DNA from: a virus
Direction: 5' to 3' (one strand)
IMG/VR virus record: IMGVR_UViG_3300046454_000714
Coordinates: 1 to 64,000 of that record
DNA: 64,000 bases
In this document: piece by piece, positions 8,581 to 16,513 of the stretch
Layout: each line of letters begins with the position of its first letter
Position numbering within the stretch: the first letter of the stretch is position 1
The notes under the pieces: model-generated
What the model saw: only the letters and a program-made list of their open reading frames with translations
What the model was told of the DNA's origin: nothing
The model's database searches: none
Program-made: the position numbers and the translations under genes

Positions 8581-9060
8581 TCAGTCGGACTTGACCACGA
8601 GCTCGCGCGTCTCGCCAAGGGCGGCCAGGGCGCGCTCGTAGAAGTCCAGCGACACGATCATGGCGTAGCGCTGCCCGTGGTTGAGCAGAGCAGTCGGCTG
8701 ATCGCGGTGCGCAACAGTGCAGACCACGCTGGTCAGCTTGGGGCGCGCGAGGGACAGCGAAATCTCCCTGACGCCATCCTCTGTCACGACATCTCGGATG
8801 TTCCGTCGGTCCACGCGCGGCGAGTAGATGCGGTTGAACTCGGGGTCTTCCGCACGCACGGCCTCTTCCTCGGTTTTGGCCGCGGTCGGCCGATCGTCGA
8901 ACCACTCCACCTCGCGGCGGGCAACCCGCGGCCACCACTCCTTCAGTTTGGAGTGCTGCTCGAAGCGCACCTCGGGCTGATGGCTGATGCCTATGTACAG
9001 CAAAACGCCGCCCTCGTCGAAGAGTCGGTACAGGGCGGTGCGGTGGTCATCGAGCCACAT
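8581..9060 (-). CDS. GIY-YIG nuclease fused to Phd/YefM-like antitoxin domain
   Basis: 159 residues. The N-terminal 75 residues match a GIY-YIG fold: ALYRLFD...LLYIGIS, later RFEQH, and PEFN as the closing motif. The C-terminal 55 residues (EISLSLARPKLTSVV...PTALLNHGQRYAMIVS...FYERAL) follow the Phd/YefM antitoxin pattern, a DNA-binding and autoregulatory fold. I infer a nuclease with a built-in operator-binding domain; it could be a mobile endonuclease or a regulator. It is followed leftward by the hairpin at 8542 and preceded by an HTH gene in the same leftward unit. Confidence 0.65.
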   Translation of the reverse strand: MWLDDHRTALYRLFDEGGVLLYIGISHQPEVRFEQHSKLKEWWPRVARREVEWFDDRPTAAKTEEEAVRAEDPEFNRIYSPRVDRRNIRDVVTEDGVREISLSLARPKLTSVVCTVAHRDQPTALLNHGQRYAMIVSLDFYERALAALGETRELVVKSD

Positions 9061-9075
9061 GGGCGGTCTCCTCGG

Positions 9076-9339
9076 TCAGGCCGGGGATTCGGCTCCCGGC
9101 TCGGCTTTCTTCCTGCTGGTGACGGTCGGCTCGCGCAGCGGCGCAAGGTCGTACTTGCGGGCAATGCGGCGGATCGTTTCGTAGCTGTAGTCCGTGGCTT
9201 TCGCCACGGCGGCCGGCTTCATGCCGCCACGAAGGGCGTCCACTACGGCCGCCTCGAAGTCCTTCGCGGCGGTCTGCTCGGTCGTTCGCTTCGCGGTGGC
9301 TGCCTGCTTCAGGCGGGTCACGACTTCCTCCTCGGTCAT
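9076..9339 (-). CDS. Small HTH DNA-binding protein
   Basis: 87 residues from MTEEEVVTRLKQAA. The segment GGMKPAAVAKATDYSYETIR is a helix-turn-helix that resembles transcriptional regulator or Hin-type domains, followed by a basic tail. An upstream ATG at 9396 is in frame but lies inside the perfect inverted repeat, so 9339 is preferred. Probably it or the neighbouring fusion protein binds that repeat. 15 bp separate it from the GIY-YIG gene. Confidence 0.6.
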   Translation of the reverse strand: MTEEEVVTRLKQAATAKRTTEQTAAKDFEAAVVDALRGGMKPAAVAKATDYSYETIRRIARKYDLAPLREPTVTSRKKAEPGAESPA

Positions 9340-9360
9340 GGCGGCATGGTCCCACGGCGA

Positions 9361-9425
9361 TGTGGCCACATCCAGTTGCACAACAGTAGCCAACATTCAT
9401 GTGGCCAAGTGTATGTTGGCTACTG
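9361..9425. promoter_or_regulatory. Divergent control region with 13-bp inverted repeat
   Basis: CAGTAGCCAACAT at 9384-9396 is matched exactly by ATGTTGGCTACTG at 9413-9425, with a 16-bp spacer. A 10-bp palindrome TGTGGCCACA lies at 9361-9370 and a related GTGGCCA at 9401-9407. The region separates leftward HTH/nuclease genes from the rightward replication genes, so it is a good candidate operator. I could not fix -35/-10 boxes with confidence. Confidence 0.6.
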
Positions 9426-9516
9426 CGAGATGCGCCAGTCGCATCACTCGCCTCCATGAGGGCTGTCCCAGCGCGGCAGTCAGAGCCAGAGACACCCCTC
9501 CCGAGAGAAGAGACAG

Positions 9517-10389
9517 ATGGGTTACCACCTCCGCCGTCAGTTGCGCGAAGCGCTTGGGCCAGGCGTCACGGGCCTTCAGCGTGCCGTGGCTCTGGAGATT
9601 GCGGACGATGCCAACGAGGACACCCGGCGTAGCTGGGTCGCCCTTGAGGACTTGGCGCGCTGGACCGGCGCCAAGGACGCGGTGGTGGTGCGCAACGCGC
9701 TCAAGCGGCTCGCCGCAGCCGGCTGGGAGTTCCGTACCCCGATCGGCAAGGGGAAGGACGGCCGCACCCTTTACGCCGTACCCGGCACCCGGATGACTTT
9801 CGTCGTTCCCCACTTCGAAGAGGTAGTCACCGCTACCTCTAAGGGGGAGCCACCGCTACCCCAAGGGGGAGCAGGGGCTACCCCTTCTAGGGGTGAAGGG
9901 GTAGCAGGGGCACCTTCAGAAGGTGCCGGGGCTCACTCAGAAGGTGCCGGGGCTACCCCCTTCTCCTCATACTCCTCAGCTCCTCAAGAAGAAGTAGTAG
10001 CTACGCAAGAGGTAGCCGTGGCTACCCCTTTGCCTGCGGTCCGCGAGATCACCGCCGACGAGAAGCTTGAGTTCGGCCGCTTCTGGACCTATCACCCGAA
10101 AAGCAAGGACTACGACAAAACCCTTGAGGCCTGGACCGCTGCCGTCCTCGACGGAGCGGACCCCGTCGCCATCTCTGCTGCCGCCCTCGCCTACGCCCGC
10201 GAGATGGCGAGTGAGCCCTTCCAGTACGTCAAGCACTCCGCCAACTGGCTCAAGCAGCGCCGCTACGCGGACAAGCACGCTCCCGAGCCGGACGCCAACG
10301 GCAGGCCCCAACTCCGCGCCGTCTCCGGCGGCTGGCGCCCCTTCCAGAACCCCGAAGACCAAGACGTCTACGACGCACCCCTCATCTAA
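9517..10389 (+). CDS. Lambda O-like replication initiator
   Basis: 290 residues. The N-terminus is a winged-helix-like domain (TRRSWVALEDLARWTGAKDA, then VRNALKRLAAAGWEF). A low-complexity Gly/Ala/Glu/Ser linker at about residues 105-170 is encoded by iteron-like DNA, and a C-terminal domain (ADEKLEFGRFWTYHPKSKDY...ANWLKQRRY) resembles replisome-organiser tails. Its position immediately before a DnaC-type ATPase mirrors lambda O and P. Expected to bind the origin inside its own gene and recruit helicase through the next product. RBS GAGAAGAGA lies before the ATG. Confidence 0.7.
   Translation: MGYHLRRQLREALGPGVTGLQRAVALEIADDANEDTRRSWVALEDLARWTGAKDAVVVRNALKRLAAAGWEFRTPIGKGKDGRTLYAVPGTRMTFVVPHFEEVVTATSKGEPPLPQGGAGATPSRGEGVAGAPSEGAGAHSEGAGATPFSSYSSAPQEEVVATQEVAVATPLPAVREITADEKLEFGRFWTYHPKSKDYDKTLEAWTAAVLDGADPVAISAAALAYAREMASEPFQYVKHSANWLKQRRYADKHAPEPDANGRPQLRAVSGGWRPFQNPEDQDVYDAPLI
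9832..10026. repeat. Iteron cluster, candidate replication origin
   Basis: GCTACC occurs at 9832, 9855, 9877, 9952 and 10021, and inverted (GGTAGC) at 9900 and 10011. An 18-bp direct repeat TCAGAAGGTGCCGGGGCT occurs at 9916-9933 and 9937-9954, exactly 21 bp apart (two helical turns). All lie in the linker-coding part of the initiator gene, the arrangement known for lambda-type origins. Confidence 0.6.
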
Positions 10390-10397
10390 GGAGCCTC

Positions 10398-11183
10398 ATG
10401 TCCGACGAATGGAGTCCACCTAGCCAGCGCCGCCGCGGCCTCGATCTTGCCGCGCTCGGCGTACCACCCGGCCGCTACGTGCACCCGGAGGTGTCCGAGT
10501 TCCTCGACTTCCCCGGAGGTGACCGCGACGGTGCCGCCCGCATCGAGGCCTACCTTCACCGGGAGGCCGGCCTGGATTCCCTACAGACCGCCGAGGTCGA
10601 GTTCGTTCGCCAGCACTTCCTCAAGTGCGCCGAGGAGCAGCGGCAGAAGTGCATCGCCCACTTCGAAACCAAGGTGCCCCGCCGCTACGCCTCCGCCCAG
10701 CCCAACCCGATCGCCCGCGCCTGGGCGCAGTCCATAGTCACCAACCCCGAGGAGACGCGCTCGCTGCTGGTCGTCGGCCCCACCGGCACCGGCAAGACGC
10801 ACTACGCCTACTCGGTACTCCGTGCAATCGCCGAGACGGGCCGGCCTACCGGATGGGACGCACTCACCGCAGCCGACCTGTACGCCGGCCTCCGGCCCCG
10901 CGCCGGTCGGGACAGCGAGGCCACCTTCGAGTCGATCGCCGGCACGGACGTCCTGTTCGTTGACGACCTCGGGGCGGCGAAGCTCTCCGAGTGGACCGAA
11001 GAGGTCACCTACCGGCTGATCAACCACCGGTACGAGCAGTGCCGCCCCAGCATCTTCACCAGCAACGTCCCCCCGACGCAACTGCGTGACGTCCTCGGTG
11101 AGCGCATTGCCTCCCGCCTCACCGAGATGTGCGAGCGGGTCGCACTCAAGGGTGACGACCGCCGGAAGGGGATGGCGGCGTGA
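10398..11183 (+). CDS. DnaC/IstB-like helicase-loader ATPase
   Basis: 261 residues. Walker A is GPTGTGKT at about residues 127-134, Walker B is VLFVDDLGA, and FTSNVPP is the sensor-1 strand; SRLTEM near the end is the arginine-finger helix of DnaC/IstB proteins. It should load the replicative helicase at the origin defined by the upstream initiator. The N-terminal 120 residues probably contact helicase or initiator. AAGGAG precedes the ATG 8 bp after the initiator stop, so the two are co-transcribed. Confidence 0.85.
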   Translation: MSDEWSPPSQRRRGLDLAALGVPPGRYVHPEVSEFLDFPGGDRDGAARIEAYLHREAGLDSLQTAEVEFVRQHFLKCAEEQRQKCIAHFETKVPRRYASAQPNPIARAWAQSIVTNPEETRSLLVVGPTGTGKTHYAYSVLRAIAETGRPTGWDALTAADLYAGLRPRAGRDSEATFESIAGTDVLFVDDLGAAKLSEWTEEVTYRLINHRYEQCRPSIFTSNVPPTQLRDVLGERIASRLTEMCERVALKGDDRRKGMAA

Positions 11184-11518
11184 ATGCTCCCCTGACCTAC
11201 GACGATGTCCGCGGCCTCAAGCAGGACGGCGAGCTCGGCAAGTTCATCAAGTTCCACATGGGTGAAGCCCAGCGTGCCGCCGCCTACCGCCGCGGTCTGG
11301 TGCTGCGCTACCCGGAACTCGCCGCGAAGCTCGCCCAGCCGCCGATCGGCTTCTCGTCGCCCGAAAAGTGGAACGGCTACATCCCGCCGGCGACCGACTG
11401 CACCGGTGCCATGAACACCGCCCGCTGCCGCCCCGCCCTCATCGCGCTCGTTGCGGAAGCCGAACGGCGCCGCGACCAGCCGAAGGAGACCGCGGCGGAA
11501 CTTGAGGAGGCGGCGTGA
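11180..11518 (+). CDS. Hypothetical protein
   Basis: 112 residues from a GTG overlapping the helicase-loader stop. Helical start (VRGLKQDGELGKFIKFHMG) and a MNTARCRPALIALVAEAE segment. No recognised family; position suggests a replication accessory role. Confidence 0.6.
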   Translation: MNAPLTYDDVRGLKQDGELGKFIKFHMGEAQRAAAYRRGLVLRYPELAAKLAQPPIGFSSPEKWNGYIPPATDCTGAMNTARCRPALIALVAEAERRRDQPKETAAELEEAA

Positions 11519-11697
11519 ACGCCAACCGGCCGCCAGCCCAGCGCCTGCGAGAACTCCGCACCTGGGCTCGCACCGCCGCCTGCTGCCCCACCTGCCAGGT
11601 TGCACCAGGAACGCCCTGCCACCGCGGCGGCACAGCCCTCCCGGGCGGAGCCGTCCACGCCCGCCGCTACCAGGAAGCCGAGGTCACCGCCGCATGA
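11515..11697 (+). CDS. Phage zinc-binding small protein
   Basis: 60 residues, GTG start. CPTCQVAPGTPCHRGG followed by VHARR is the pattern of a common actinophage and plasmid zinc-binding motif with Cys and His ligands. Overlaps both neighbours; probably binds nucleic acid. Confidence 0.65.
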   Translation: MNANRPPAQRLRELRTWARTAACCPTCQVAPGTPCHRGGTALPGGAVHARRYQEAEVTAA

Positions 11698-12029
11698 ACG
11701 CCTATGAGCGCCTGATGGCGGAGGCGGTCCCGACCGGCAGCTTCGGTCGCGCCCGGCCCCCCAAGCGGCAGTGCACCGAACCGGCTCCCCGTTGGACGCC
11801 CGCGGAGCAGGCCGCCCACCGCGCCACCCTCGACGCCGCCCTGGACGGCTTCGAACTGGTCGACGACTACGCCAGCAACAAGCGCGACCGCTACCGCGAG
11901 CAGCGCACACACCTGCGGCTAGTCGCCCCCGCCCCGACCCCGCCGCCCGACACGTGCACCTGCGCCAAGTGCGGCGGCAACCCCGCCAGCCGCGTTGAGC
12001 ACCGACCCCAGGAAGGAACCGCCGCATGA
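11694..12029 (+). CDS. Hypothetical protein with C-terminal cysteine cluster
   Basis: 111 residues. A central helix (RATLDAALDGFELVDDYASN) is followed by a proline linker and CTCAKCGG, a possible metal site. No family recognised. Overlaps the next gene by 4 bp. Confidence 0.55.
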   Translation: MNAYERLMAEAVPTGSFGRARPPKRQCTEPAPRWTPAEQAAHRATLDAALDGFELVDDYASNKRDRYREQRTHLRLVAPAPTPPPDTCTCAKCGGNPASRVEHRPQEGTAA

Positions 12030-12517
12030 CCACCTATCGCCCGACCCGAAGCTGCCCCCACCCCCTGTGTCGCCCGCTCCACCTGATCGCCGCCGCAGGG
12101 GCACTCCTTGCCGTCGCCGCCGTCGCCCCGTACAGCCCGTGGATCCTCGGCCTGCTCGCGGTCGGCGCCCTCTTCTCGGTCGGCATTTACCAGCTCGTGC
12201 ACCGCCAGACCATGGTCGCCAGCGTCAAGGAGGAGCTGAACCAGTCGGTCACGATCACGACCCGTCCGGCGTGGGTGCGCGCTGCGGTCGCCATGGACGT
12301 GATCTGGACTGTGCTCGTTCTGGCGACGCTCGCGTCCGTGCTCACCGACCGTTCGGCCTCCGGCCTGGGGGAGCCGAGCCGCCCCGCGCTGCTGGCGGCT
12401 GTGGCGGTCGGCGTCGCCCTCACCGTGACCGCGGAGGGCCTGCACCGGCGGGCGGTGCGTATCCAGCGGGTTCAGCCCGCCACCCCCGCCCCGCACCGCG
12501 ACAGCACCGCCGCCTAG
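12026..12517 (+). CDS. Multi-pass membrane protein
   Basis: 163 residues with hydrophobic segments at about 20-38 (HLIAAAGALLAVAAVA), 40-58, 88-108 (AVAMDVIWTVLVLATLASVL) and 118-137. The N-terminus has a CPHPLC pair. Possibly an actinobacterial small integral membrane protein of unknown role; no transporter motif. Confidence 0.6.
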   Translation: MTTYRPTRSCPHPLCRPLHLIAAAGALLAVAAVAPYSPWILGLLAVGALFSVGIYQLVHRQTMVASVKEELNQSVTITTRPAWVRAAVAMDVIWTVLVLATLASVLTDRSASGLGEPSRPALLAAVAVGVALTVTAEGLHRRAVRIQRVQPATPAPHRDSTAA

Positions 12518-12539
12518 CCACCCACCGAAGGAGATCCGC

Positions 12540-12950
12540 ATGAGCAGCCCCGCCACCCAACAGCCCGACACCTTCGACCAGTTCGAGCCGCCCGAGGTTC
12601 GCATCGCCCGCTGGGAGGCCGCCGCGCTTGCTGCTGGCCGCGAGGTCGACCGCAATGCCCTGCGTGCCTACATGGCCGTTGCGGATGCCGAGTTGAAGGC
12701 GCTCGCCGACAACTGGGCCCAGTCCGTTGCCAGCTCCGACATGGAGATCCGTCGGCTGAGGGCCCGCATCTGGTGGTTGGAGCGGCCGATGGTCGAGGCG
12801 AAGCGCAACGAGGTCCGCAGCAGCTACACAGCGCTGATTGCGCAGGCCGAGCAGGACCGCGATCCCGAGGGCAAGTTCGACGTCGAGTGCCGGCTGCGTG
12901 AGCGCGAGGAGCAGTGGGCGGCCGAGGACGCCTCCGCCCCGACCCCGTGA
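12540..12950 (+). CDS. Coiled-coil hypothetical protein
   Basis: 136 residues, strongly preceded by AAGGAG. Almost wholly alpha-helical with heptad character (residues about 40-125, e.g. MEIRRLRARIWWLERPMVEA). No enzyme motif. Transcription of this unit may be modulated by the hairpin just downstream. Confidence 0.65.
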   Translation: MSSPATQQPDTFDQFEPPEVRIARWEAAALAAGREVDRNALRAYMAVADAELKALADNWAQSVASSDMEIRRLRARIWWLERPMVEAKRNEVRSSYTALIAQAEQDRDPEGKFDVECRLREREEQWAAEDASAPTP

Positions 12951-12957
12951 ACGCCGC

Positions 12958-12986
12958 GACCCGGGCGGGGTGTAGCCGCCCGGGTC
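12958..12986 (+). terminator. Intergenic GC hairpin
   Basis: Perfect 11-bp stem GACCCGGGCGG / CCGCCCGGGTC with a 7-nt loop. No T-run. Confidence 0.5.
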
Positions 12987-13022
12987 TGCCCCGAACCCTA
13001 TCCAGCCGCAAGGGAGCACCTG

Positions 13023-13316
13023 ATGCCTGACCGCACCTCCCGTACCCCGCCTCCCCGCCGCCGCCCGTCGACGCGCAAGTACCTGACCGCCGATGCCGAG
13101 CGGATCATCGCCGACTGCTACCCCGGGCAGGTGCTGGCGGCGGTCATCGAGCGGGCGGTGCGTGCGATGGCGGTGCGGGACGGGCTGCTGACGGCGAAGA
13201 CGGGCAAGCCGCGGGCGGCCGCGAAGGCCCCGTCCGCCGCCCCCAGTTCGCCTCTGGCGGCCTCAGGGCCCGTCGAGGCCCCCCGCGCCCTCCCGGACGC
13301 TCCCGACGGCTCCTAG
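13023..13316 (+). CDS. Hypothetical basic protein
   Basis: 97 residues; Pro/Arg-rich start, then a helical segment (ADAERIIADCYPGQVLAAVIERAVRAMAVR) and an Ala/Pro tail. Could be a small DNA-binding protein; no family recognised. RBS AAGGGAG. Confidence 0.5.
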   Translation: MPDRTSRTPPPRRRPSTRKYLTADAERIIADCYPGQVLAAVIERAVRAMAVRDGLLTAKTGKPRAAAKAPSAAPSSPLAASGPVEAPRALPDAPDGS

Positions 13317-13376
13317 GGCCGTTTACGGCTTCCGACTCGATCCACCCCCAACCAACCACCGATCAAGGAGCAGGAC

Positions 13377-13673
13377 ATGACCGTCAACCCGAGCATCACC
13401 ACCGACCGAGTCCTCCAGGAAGTCCTCGCCGAGCGCATCCGGCAGGACGGCCTCTGGGGTGAGCAGAACTGGCACGACTTCGAAGGCATCTCGGTCCTCA
13501 CCGAAGAAGTCGGCGAAGCCGCCAAGGCCGCGAACGAGGCCAACTTCAAGTCGGGCAAGACCCCCGGCGACTACAGCCACCTGCGCGAAGAGCTGATTCA
13601 GGTGGCCGCCGTCGCGGTCAACCACGTCGAGATCATCGACCGCCGGACCGCAGCGAAGGCCGAGGCCGCCTGA
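13377..13673 (+). CDS. MazG-like nucleotide pyrophosphohydrolase
   Basis: 98 residues. The LTEEVGEAAKAANEAN helix with paired acids and the later LREELIQVAAVAVNHVE helix are the metal-binding EExxE and ExxD-type elements of the all-alpha NTP pyrophosphatase fold. Such phage enzymes hydrolyse (d)NTPs or alarmones to shape nucleotide pools during infection. AAGGAG precedes the ATG. A second MazG-like gene lies at 39793. Confidence 0.75.
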   Translation: MTVNPSITTDRVLQEVLAERIRQDGLWGEQNWHDFEGISVLTEEVGEAAKAANEANFKSGKTPGDYSHLREELIQVAAVAVNHVEIIDRRTAAKAEAA

Positions 13674-13766
13674 TGCCGCGCCACATCCGCGCCACCGCCT
13701 GACTCCCGCCCCGCCCCTGGCCGTCGTCTTCCCGGCGGCGGCCGGCCTCACCCGAAGGAGCACCGT

Positions 13767-15416
13767 GTGACCACCGACCCGCAGACCGCCCGCTACCGCC
13801 ACCGCACCACCGAAGTCGAAGCCGTCCAGTGGACCGGCAGCAACGCCGACGTCCTGCGCGCTTTCTGCGGGCCGGACTTCGACGAGATCGCCCCCGAGGA
13901 CCGCACCGAGAACCCGGACGCTTCCGCCGCCGTGCGGGAGTCGAAGCACGGCACTTGGCGCGGCCTGGAGCCGGGCTACTGGGTGGTGAAGATCGGCGAG
14001 GAGTTCTACGAGGAGTCGCCCGCCGACTTCGCCGCACAGTTCGAGCCCGTCCCGGCGCCCGCCGCCGACCGGGCCGTAGGCGTGGCCGACGCGATCCGCA
14101 CCTTCCCGTTCGACAACTTCGGCATGGACGACGTGTCGTTCGCCCTCGAAGACGACCCCGAGGCGCAGGAGTGGGTGCCTGCGCTCGCCGATGCGGTCCT
14201 TGCCACGCTGCCCGCGACCACCGCGCAGGCAGTCGAGTTGCGGGACTACTGGCATGCGGAGGCGATGAGCGCGACCACCCGCATCATCGAACTGGAAGGC
14301 CAGCTGGAGGAGTCGCGCCGCGCTGCTGCCGAGCCCGCCGCCGACCGGCCCGCCGGGGAGGCGTACCGCCTCGCCGTCTCGGCTGCGCTCCGTCTCGGCA
14401 CGGGGGCTACCTGGGAGGCGATCCGCGACCGGGCCGAAGACCTGACGGCCGAGGTCGCGGAACTGACCGAAGCTCGGCGCCGAGTCCTCGACCGGCCCGC
14501 CGACGAACTACCCGCCACGCCGGATGCAGGCTTCGTGCTGTGGCTGGACGCGTCGGACGGATCAGTTCCCACACACGACGGCATCCGCTGGCCCGACGGC
14601 ACCGCCACGCTGCACCACCGCCACTTCGGGTACACGACCACGCACCCGGACCCCGAGGCTGCCCGGCAGTCGGCGCACGGCAAGCAGGGGCGCCTCGCCT
14701 GGCCCGCGCCCGCCGCCGCGTCTGTCGGGCAGGCAGCACACACCACACGAAGCGCTGGGTGGCGTGCCGTCGTCAGCCCCCGCACCCTGCACGCAATCGC
14801 CGTACACCTGGACGCCCGCGCAGTTTCGATCCTGCGGCCGGAGAGCGACGTGTACGCCGAGTGGCAGGCCGTCGCCGCCGAGCTGCGTCGCATGGCCGAC
14901 GAGACGCAGCAGCAGACCGAGACGCCGTGCGGGCCCGCACCCGACCAGTGCGACCCGGAGACGGGCGAGCCGTGCGACGTCCACGAGGTCGAGCGAGCCC
15001 ACGCCGAAGGCGATCACGAGCACTGCGGCAAGGAGTGCGAGGTCGCGATGCCGTCCGAGCAGCTCCGTAACGCGATCCTCTGCCGCGCCATCCCCGGGTC
15101 GGCCGGGATGCTCGACGAGTTGCTGCGCCGGGCCGCCGTTGTCCCGGCTGGGGCTGGCGAGGACCCGGCACACGAGACGCGCGAGGCCGAGGCGCACCCG
15201 CCGACCCGCACGTGGAAGGTCGAGTCCCCCCGCCGCGACAAATGGGCCAGCTGGGGCGCCACGCACGACGAACGCGTCTGGGCTGCCGCGAGCTACGACG
15301 ACGTCATCGAGATTGCACCCCAGCGTCCGTTCCGCCTCGTCCGCGCCACCACCACCTACGCCGTCGAGGCCGAACACCAGCCCGCCGCCGTGTCCCAGCC
15401 CGGCAAGGAGCACTGA
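13767..15416 (+). CDS. Large multidomain hypothetical protein
   Basis: 549 residues, GTG start after GAAGGAG. Residues 8-95 (TEVEAVQWTGSNADVLRAF ... GYWVVKIGEEFYE) match a small domain common in phage early proteins. Later parts contain helical linkers (residues 150-240), a Trp-rich patch around FVLWLDASDGS, a Cys/His cluster (CDPETGEPCDVHEVE...HCGKEC, about 390-430) and a C-terminal module (TWKVESPRRDKWASWG). It looks assembled from several small domains used singly in neighbouring genes. No catalytic motif found. Confidence 0.6.
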   Translation: MTTDPQTARYRHRTTEVEAVQWTGSNADVLRAFCGPDFDEIAPEDRTENPDASAAVRESKHGTWRGLEPGYWVVKIGEEFYEESPADFAAQFEPVPAPAADRAVGVADAIRTFPFDNFGMDDVSFALEDDPEAQEWVPALADAVLATLPATTAQAVELRDYWHAEAMSATTRIIELEGQLEESRRAAAEPAADRPAGEAYRLAVSAALRLGTGATWEAIRDRAEDLTAEVAELTEARRRVLDRPADELPATPDAGFVLWLDASDGSVPTHDGIRWPDGTATLHHRHFGYTTTHPDPEAARQSAHGKQGRLAWPAPAAASVGQAAHTTRSAGWRAVVSPRTLHAIAVHLDARAVSILRPESDVYAEWQAVAAELRRMADETQQQTETPCGPAPDQCDPETGEPCDVHEVERAHAEGDHEHCGKECEVAMPSEQLRNAILCRAIPGSAGMLDELLRRAAVVPAGAGEDPAHETREAEAHPPTRTWKVESPRRDKWASWGATHDERVWAAASYDDVIEIAPQRPFRLVRATTTYAVEAEHQPAAVSQPGKEH

Positions 15417-15417
15417 C

Positions 15418-15645
15418 ATGGCCTGGGCCCACGACCAGCGGAAGCATCCACTCGACGTCGAGTGGATGCTCCAGATCCAGCACAAGCCCGGCGACTGGTG
15501 GCACGACCACACCCGCAACCTCTACTCGCGCCAGAAGGCCTACGCGTTCATGGCCGAGCGGCAGGCCGCCAACCCGACATGCAAGTACCGGCTCATCCGG
15601 ATGACGACCACCTACAAGATCGAACCTAAGACGGTGCGCCCGTGA
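15418..15645 (+). CDS. Small hypothetical protein
   Basis: 75 residues, Trp-, His- and Tyr-rich, ending KYRLIRMTTTYKIEP. This resembles the end of the preceding large protein (RLVRATTTYAVE), suggesting a duplicated domain. Overlaps the next GTG start. Confidence 0.6.
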   Translation: MAWAHDQRKHPLDVEWMLQIQHKPGDWWHDHTRNLYSRQKAYAFMAERQAANPTCKYRLIRMTTTYKIEPKTVRP

Positions 15646-15926
15646 CCGGCGTCGCCGCCTACGTCGCCCTTGTGTTCGTGCTGCCTGCGCTCGCCCTGGG
15701 CCACCACATGGAGGACTTTCCGCCGCTGCTGTGGTGGCGGTGGGCGCGGGCAGCGCGGGGCCGTGGGGGCTGCTGTGCGCCCGCTGGAGCGCTTCAGGGG
15801 GCGTTTCGGCTCCCGGGCGACCTCCGGGCGGCTCCTGGGCCCGCAGAGACGCCCACAGGGCGTCCAGGGCCGAGCTGGGCGCGCGGCGACACCGACCACC
15901 GAACCGACATTGGAGAAGCCGCATGA
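15642..15926 (+). CDS. Hypothetical protein with N-terminal membrane helix
   Basis: 94 residues, GTG start. Residues 3-20 are hydrophobic (GVAAYVALVFVLPALALG); the rest is low-complexity Arg/Gly/Pro and may be poorly conserved. It is kept because it overlaps precisely with both neighbours. Confidence 0.4.
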   Translation: MTGVAAYVALVFVLPALALGHHMEDFPPLLWWRWARAARGRGGCCAPAGALQGAFRLPGDLRAAPGPAETPTGRPGPSWARGDTDHRTDIGEAA

Positions 15927-16513
15927 CGATCGCAGTCGACTTTGATGGAGTGATCCACGCCTACAGCAAGGGCTGGCAGGACGGCAGCATCTACGACAAG
16001 CCGCTCCCCGACGCGCTCGCCGCTCTCGAACTCCTCATGGAGCGCGACGCCGTGTTCATCCACACCACCCGCAACCCGCGTCAGGTCGCCCGCTGGATCG
16101 AGCGCGAATCCTGGCACGACATCGACTGCACCACCCACCTACCGCGCACCTGGTACGGCCGCCGTAAGCCGTTCTGGAACACGCGCGGCCTGCTACTGGT
16201 CACCAACTGGAAGCTCGCCGCCAACGTCTACATCGATGACCGGGCGCACCGCTTCGAGGCGTGGCCCAAGACCATGGTCGCCCTCGGCGAACCCGCCGAA
16301 CTCTGGCCCGGCCCCCAGGCCGACGTGTGCGACGTCGTATCGGTCGGTGGGGACCGGTGCACCCGCGACGCAGACCACCGGCAGCACTCCTTCGAGATCG
16401 GCGACCCGGTACGCGAGGCCATCCGGCAGGCGCGCGGCGACGACTGGGCGCCACAGACACCGATCACATTCGGGCCGTGCAACGACGAGTTGGACGGCGG
16501 TGAGCAGCGATGA
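15923..16513 (+). CDS. HAD-superfamily phosphatase-like protein
   Basis: 196 residues. DFDGVIH at residues 5-11 is HAD motif I (DxDG), HTTRNPR is the motif II region, and NVYIDDRAHRF supplies the acidic motif IV. It is probably a small phosphatase acting on nucleotides or polynucleotide ends. C-terminal 65 residues hold CDVVSVGGDRC and are of unknown role. Overlaps the SLOG gene downstream. Confidence 0.75.
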   Translation: MTIAVDFDGVIHAYSKGWQDGSIYDKPLPDALAALELLMERDAVFIHTTRNPRQVARWIERESWHDIDCTTHLPRTWYGRRKPFWNTRGLLLVTNWKLAANVYIDDRAHRFEAWPKTMVALGEPAELWPGPQADVCDVVSVGGDRCTRDADHRQHSFEIGDPVREAIRQARGDDWAPQTPITFGPCNDELDGGEQR

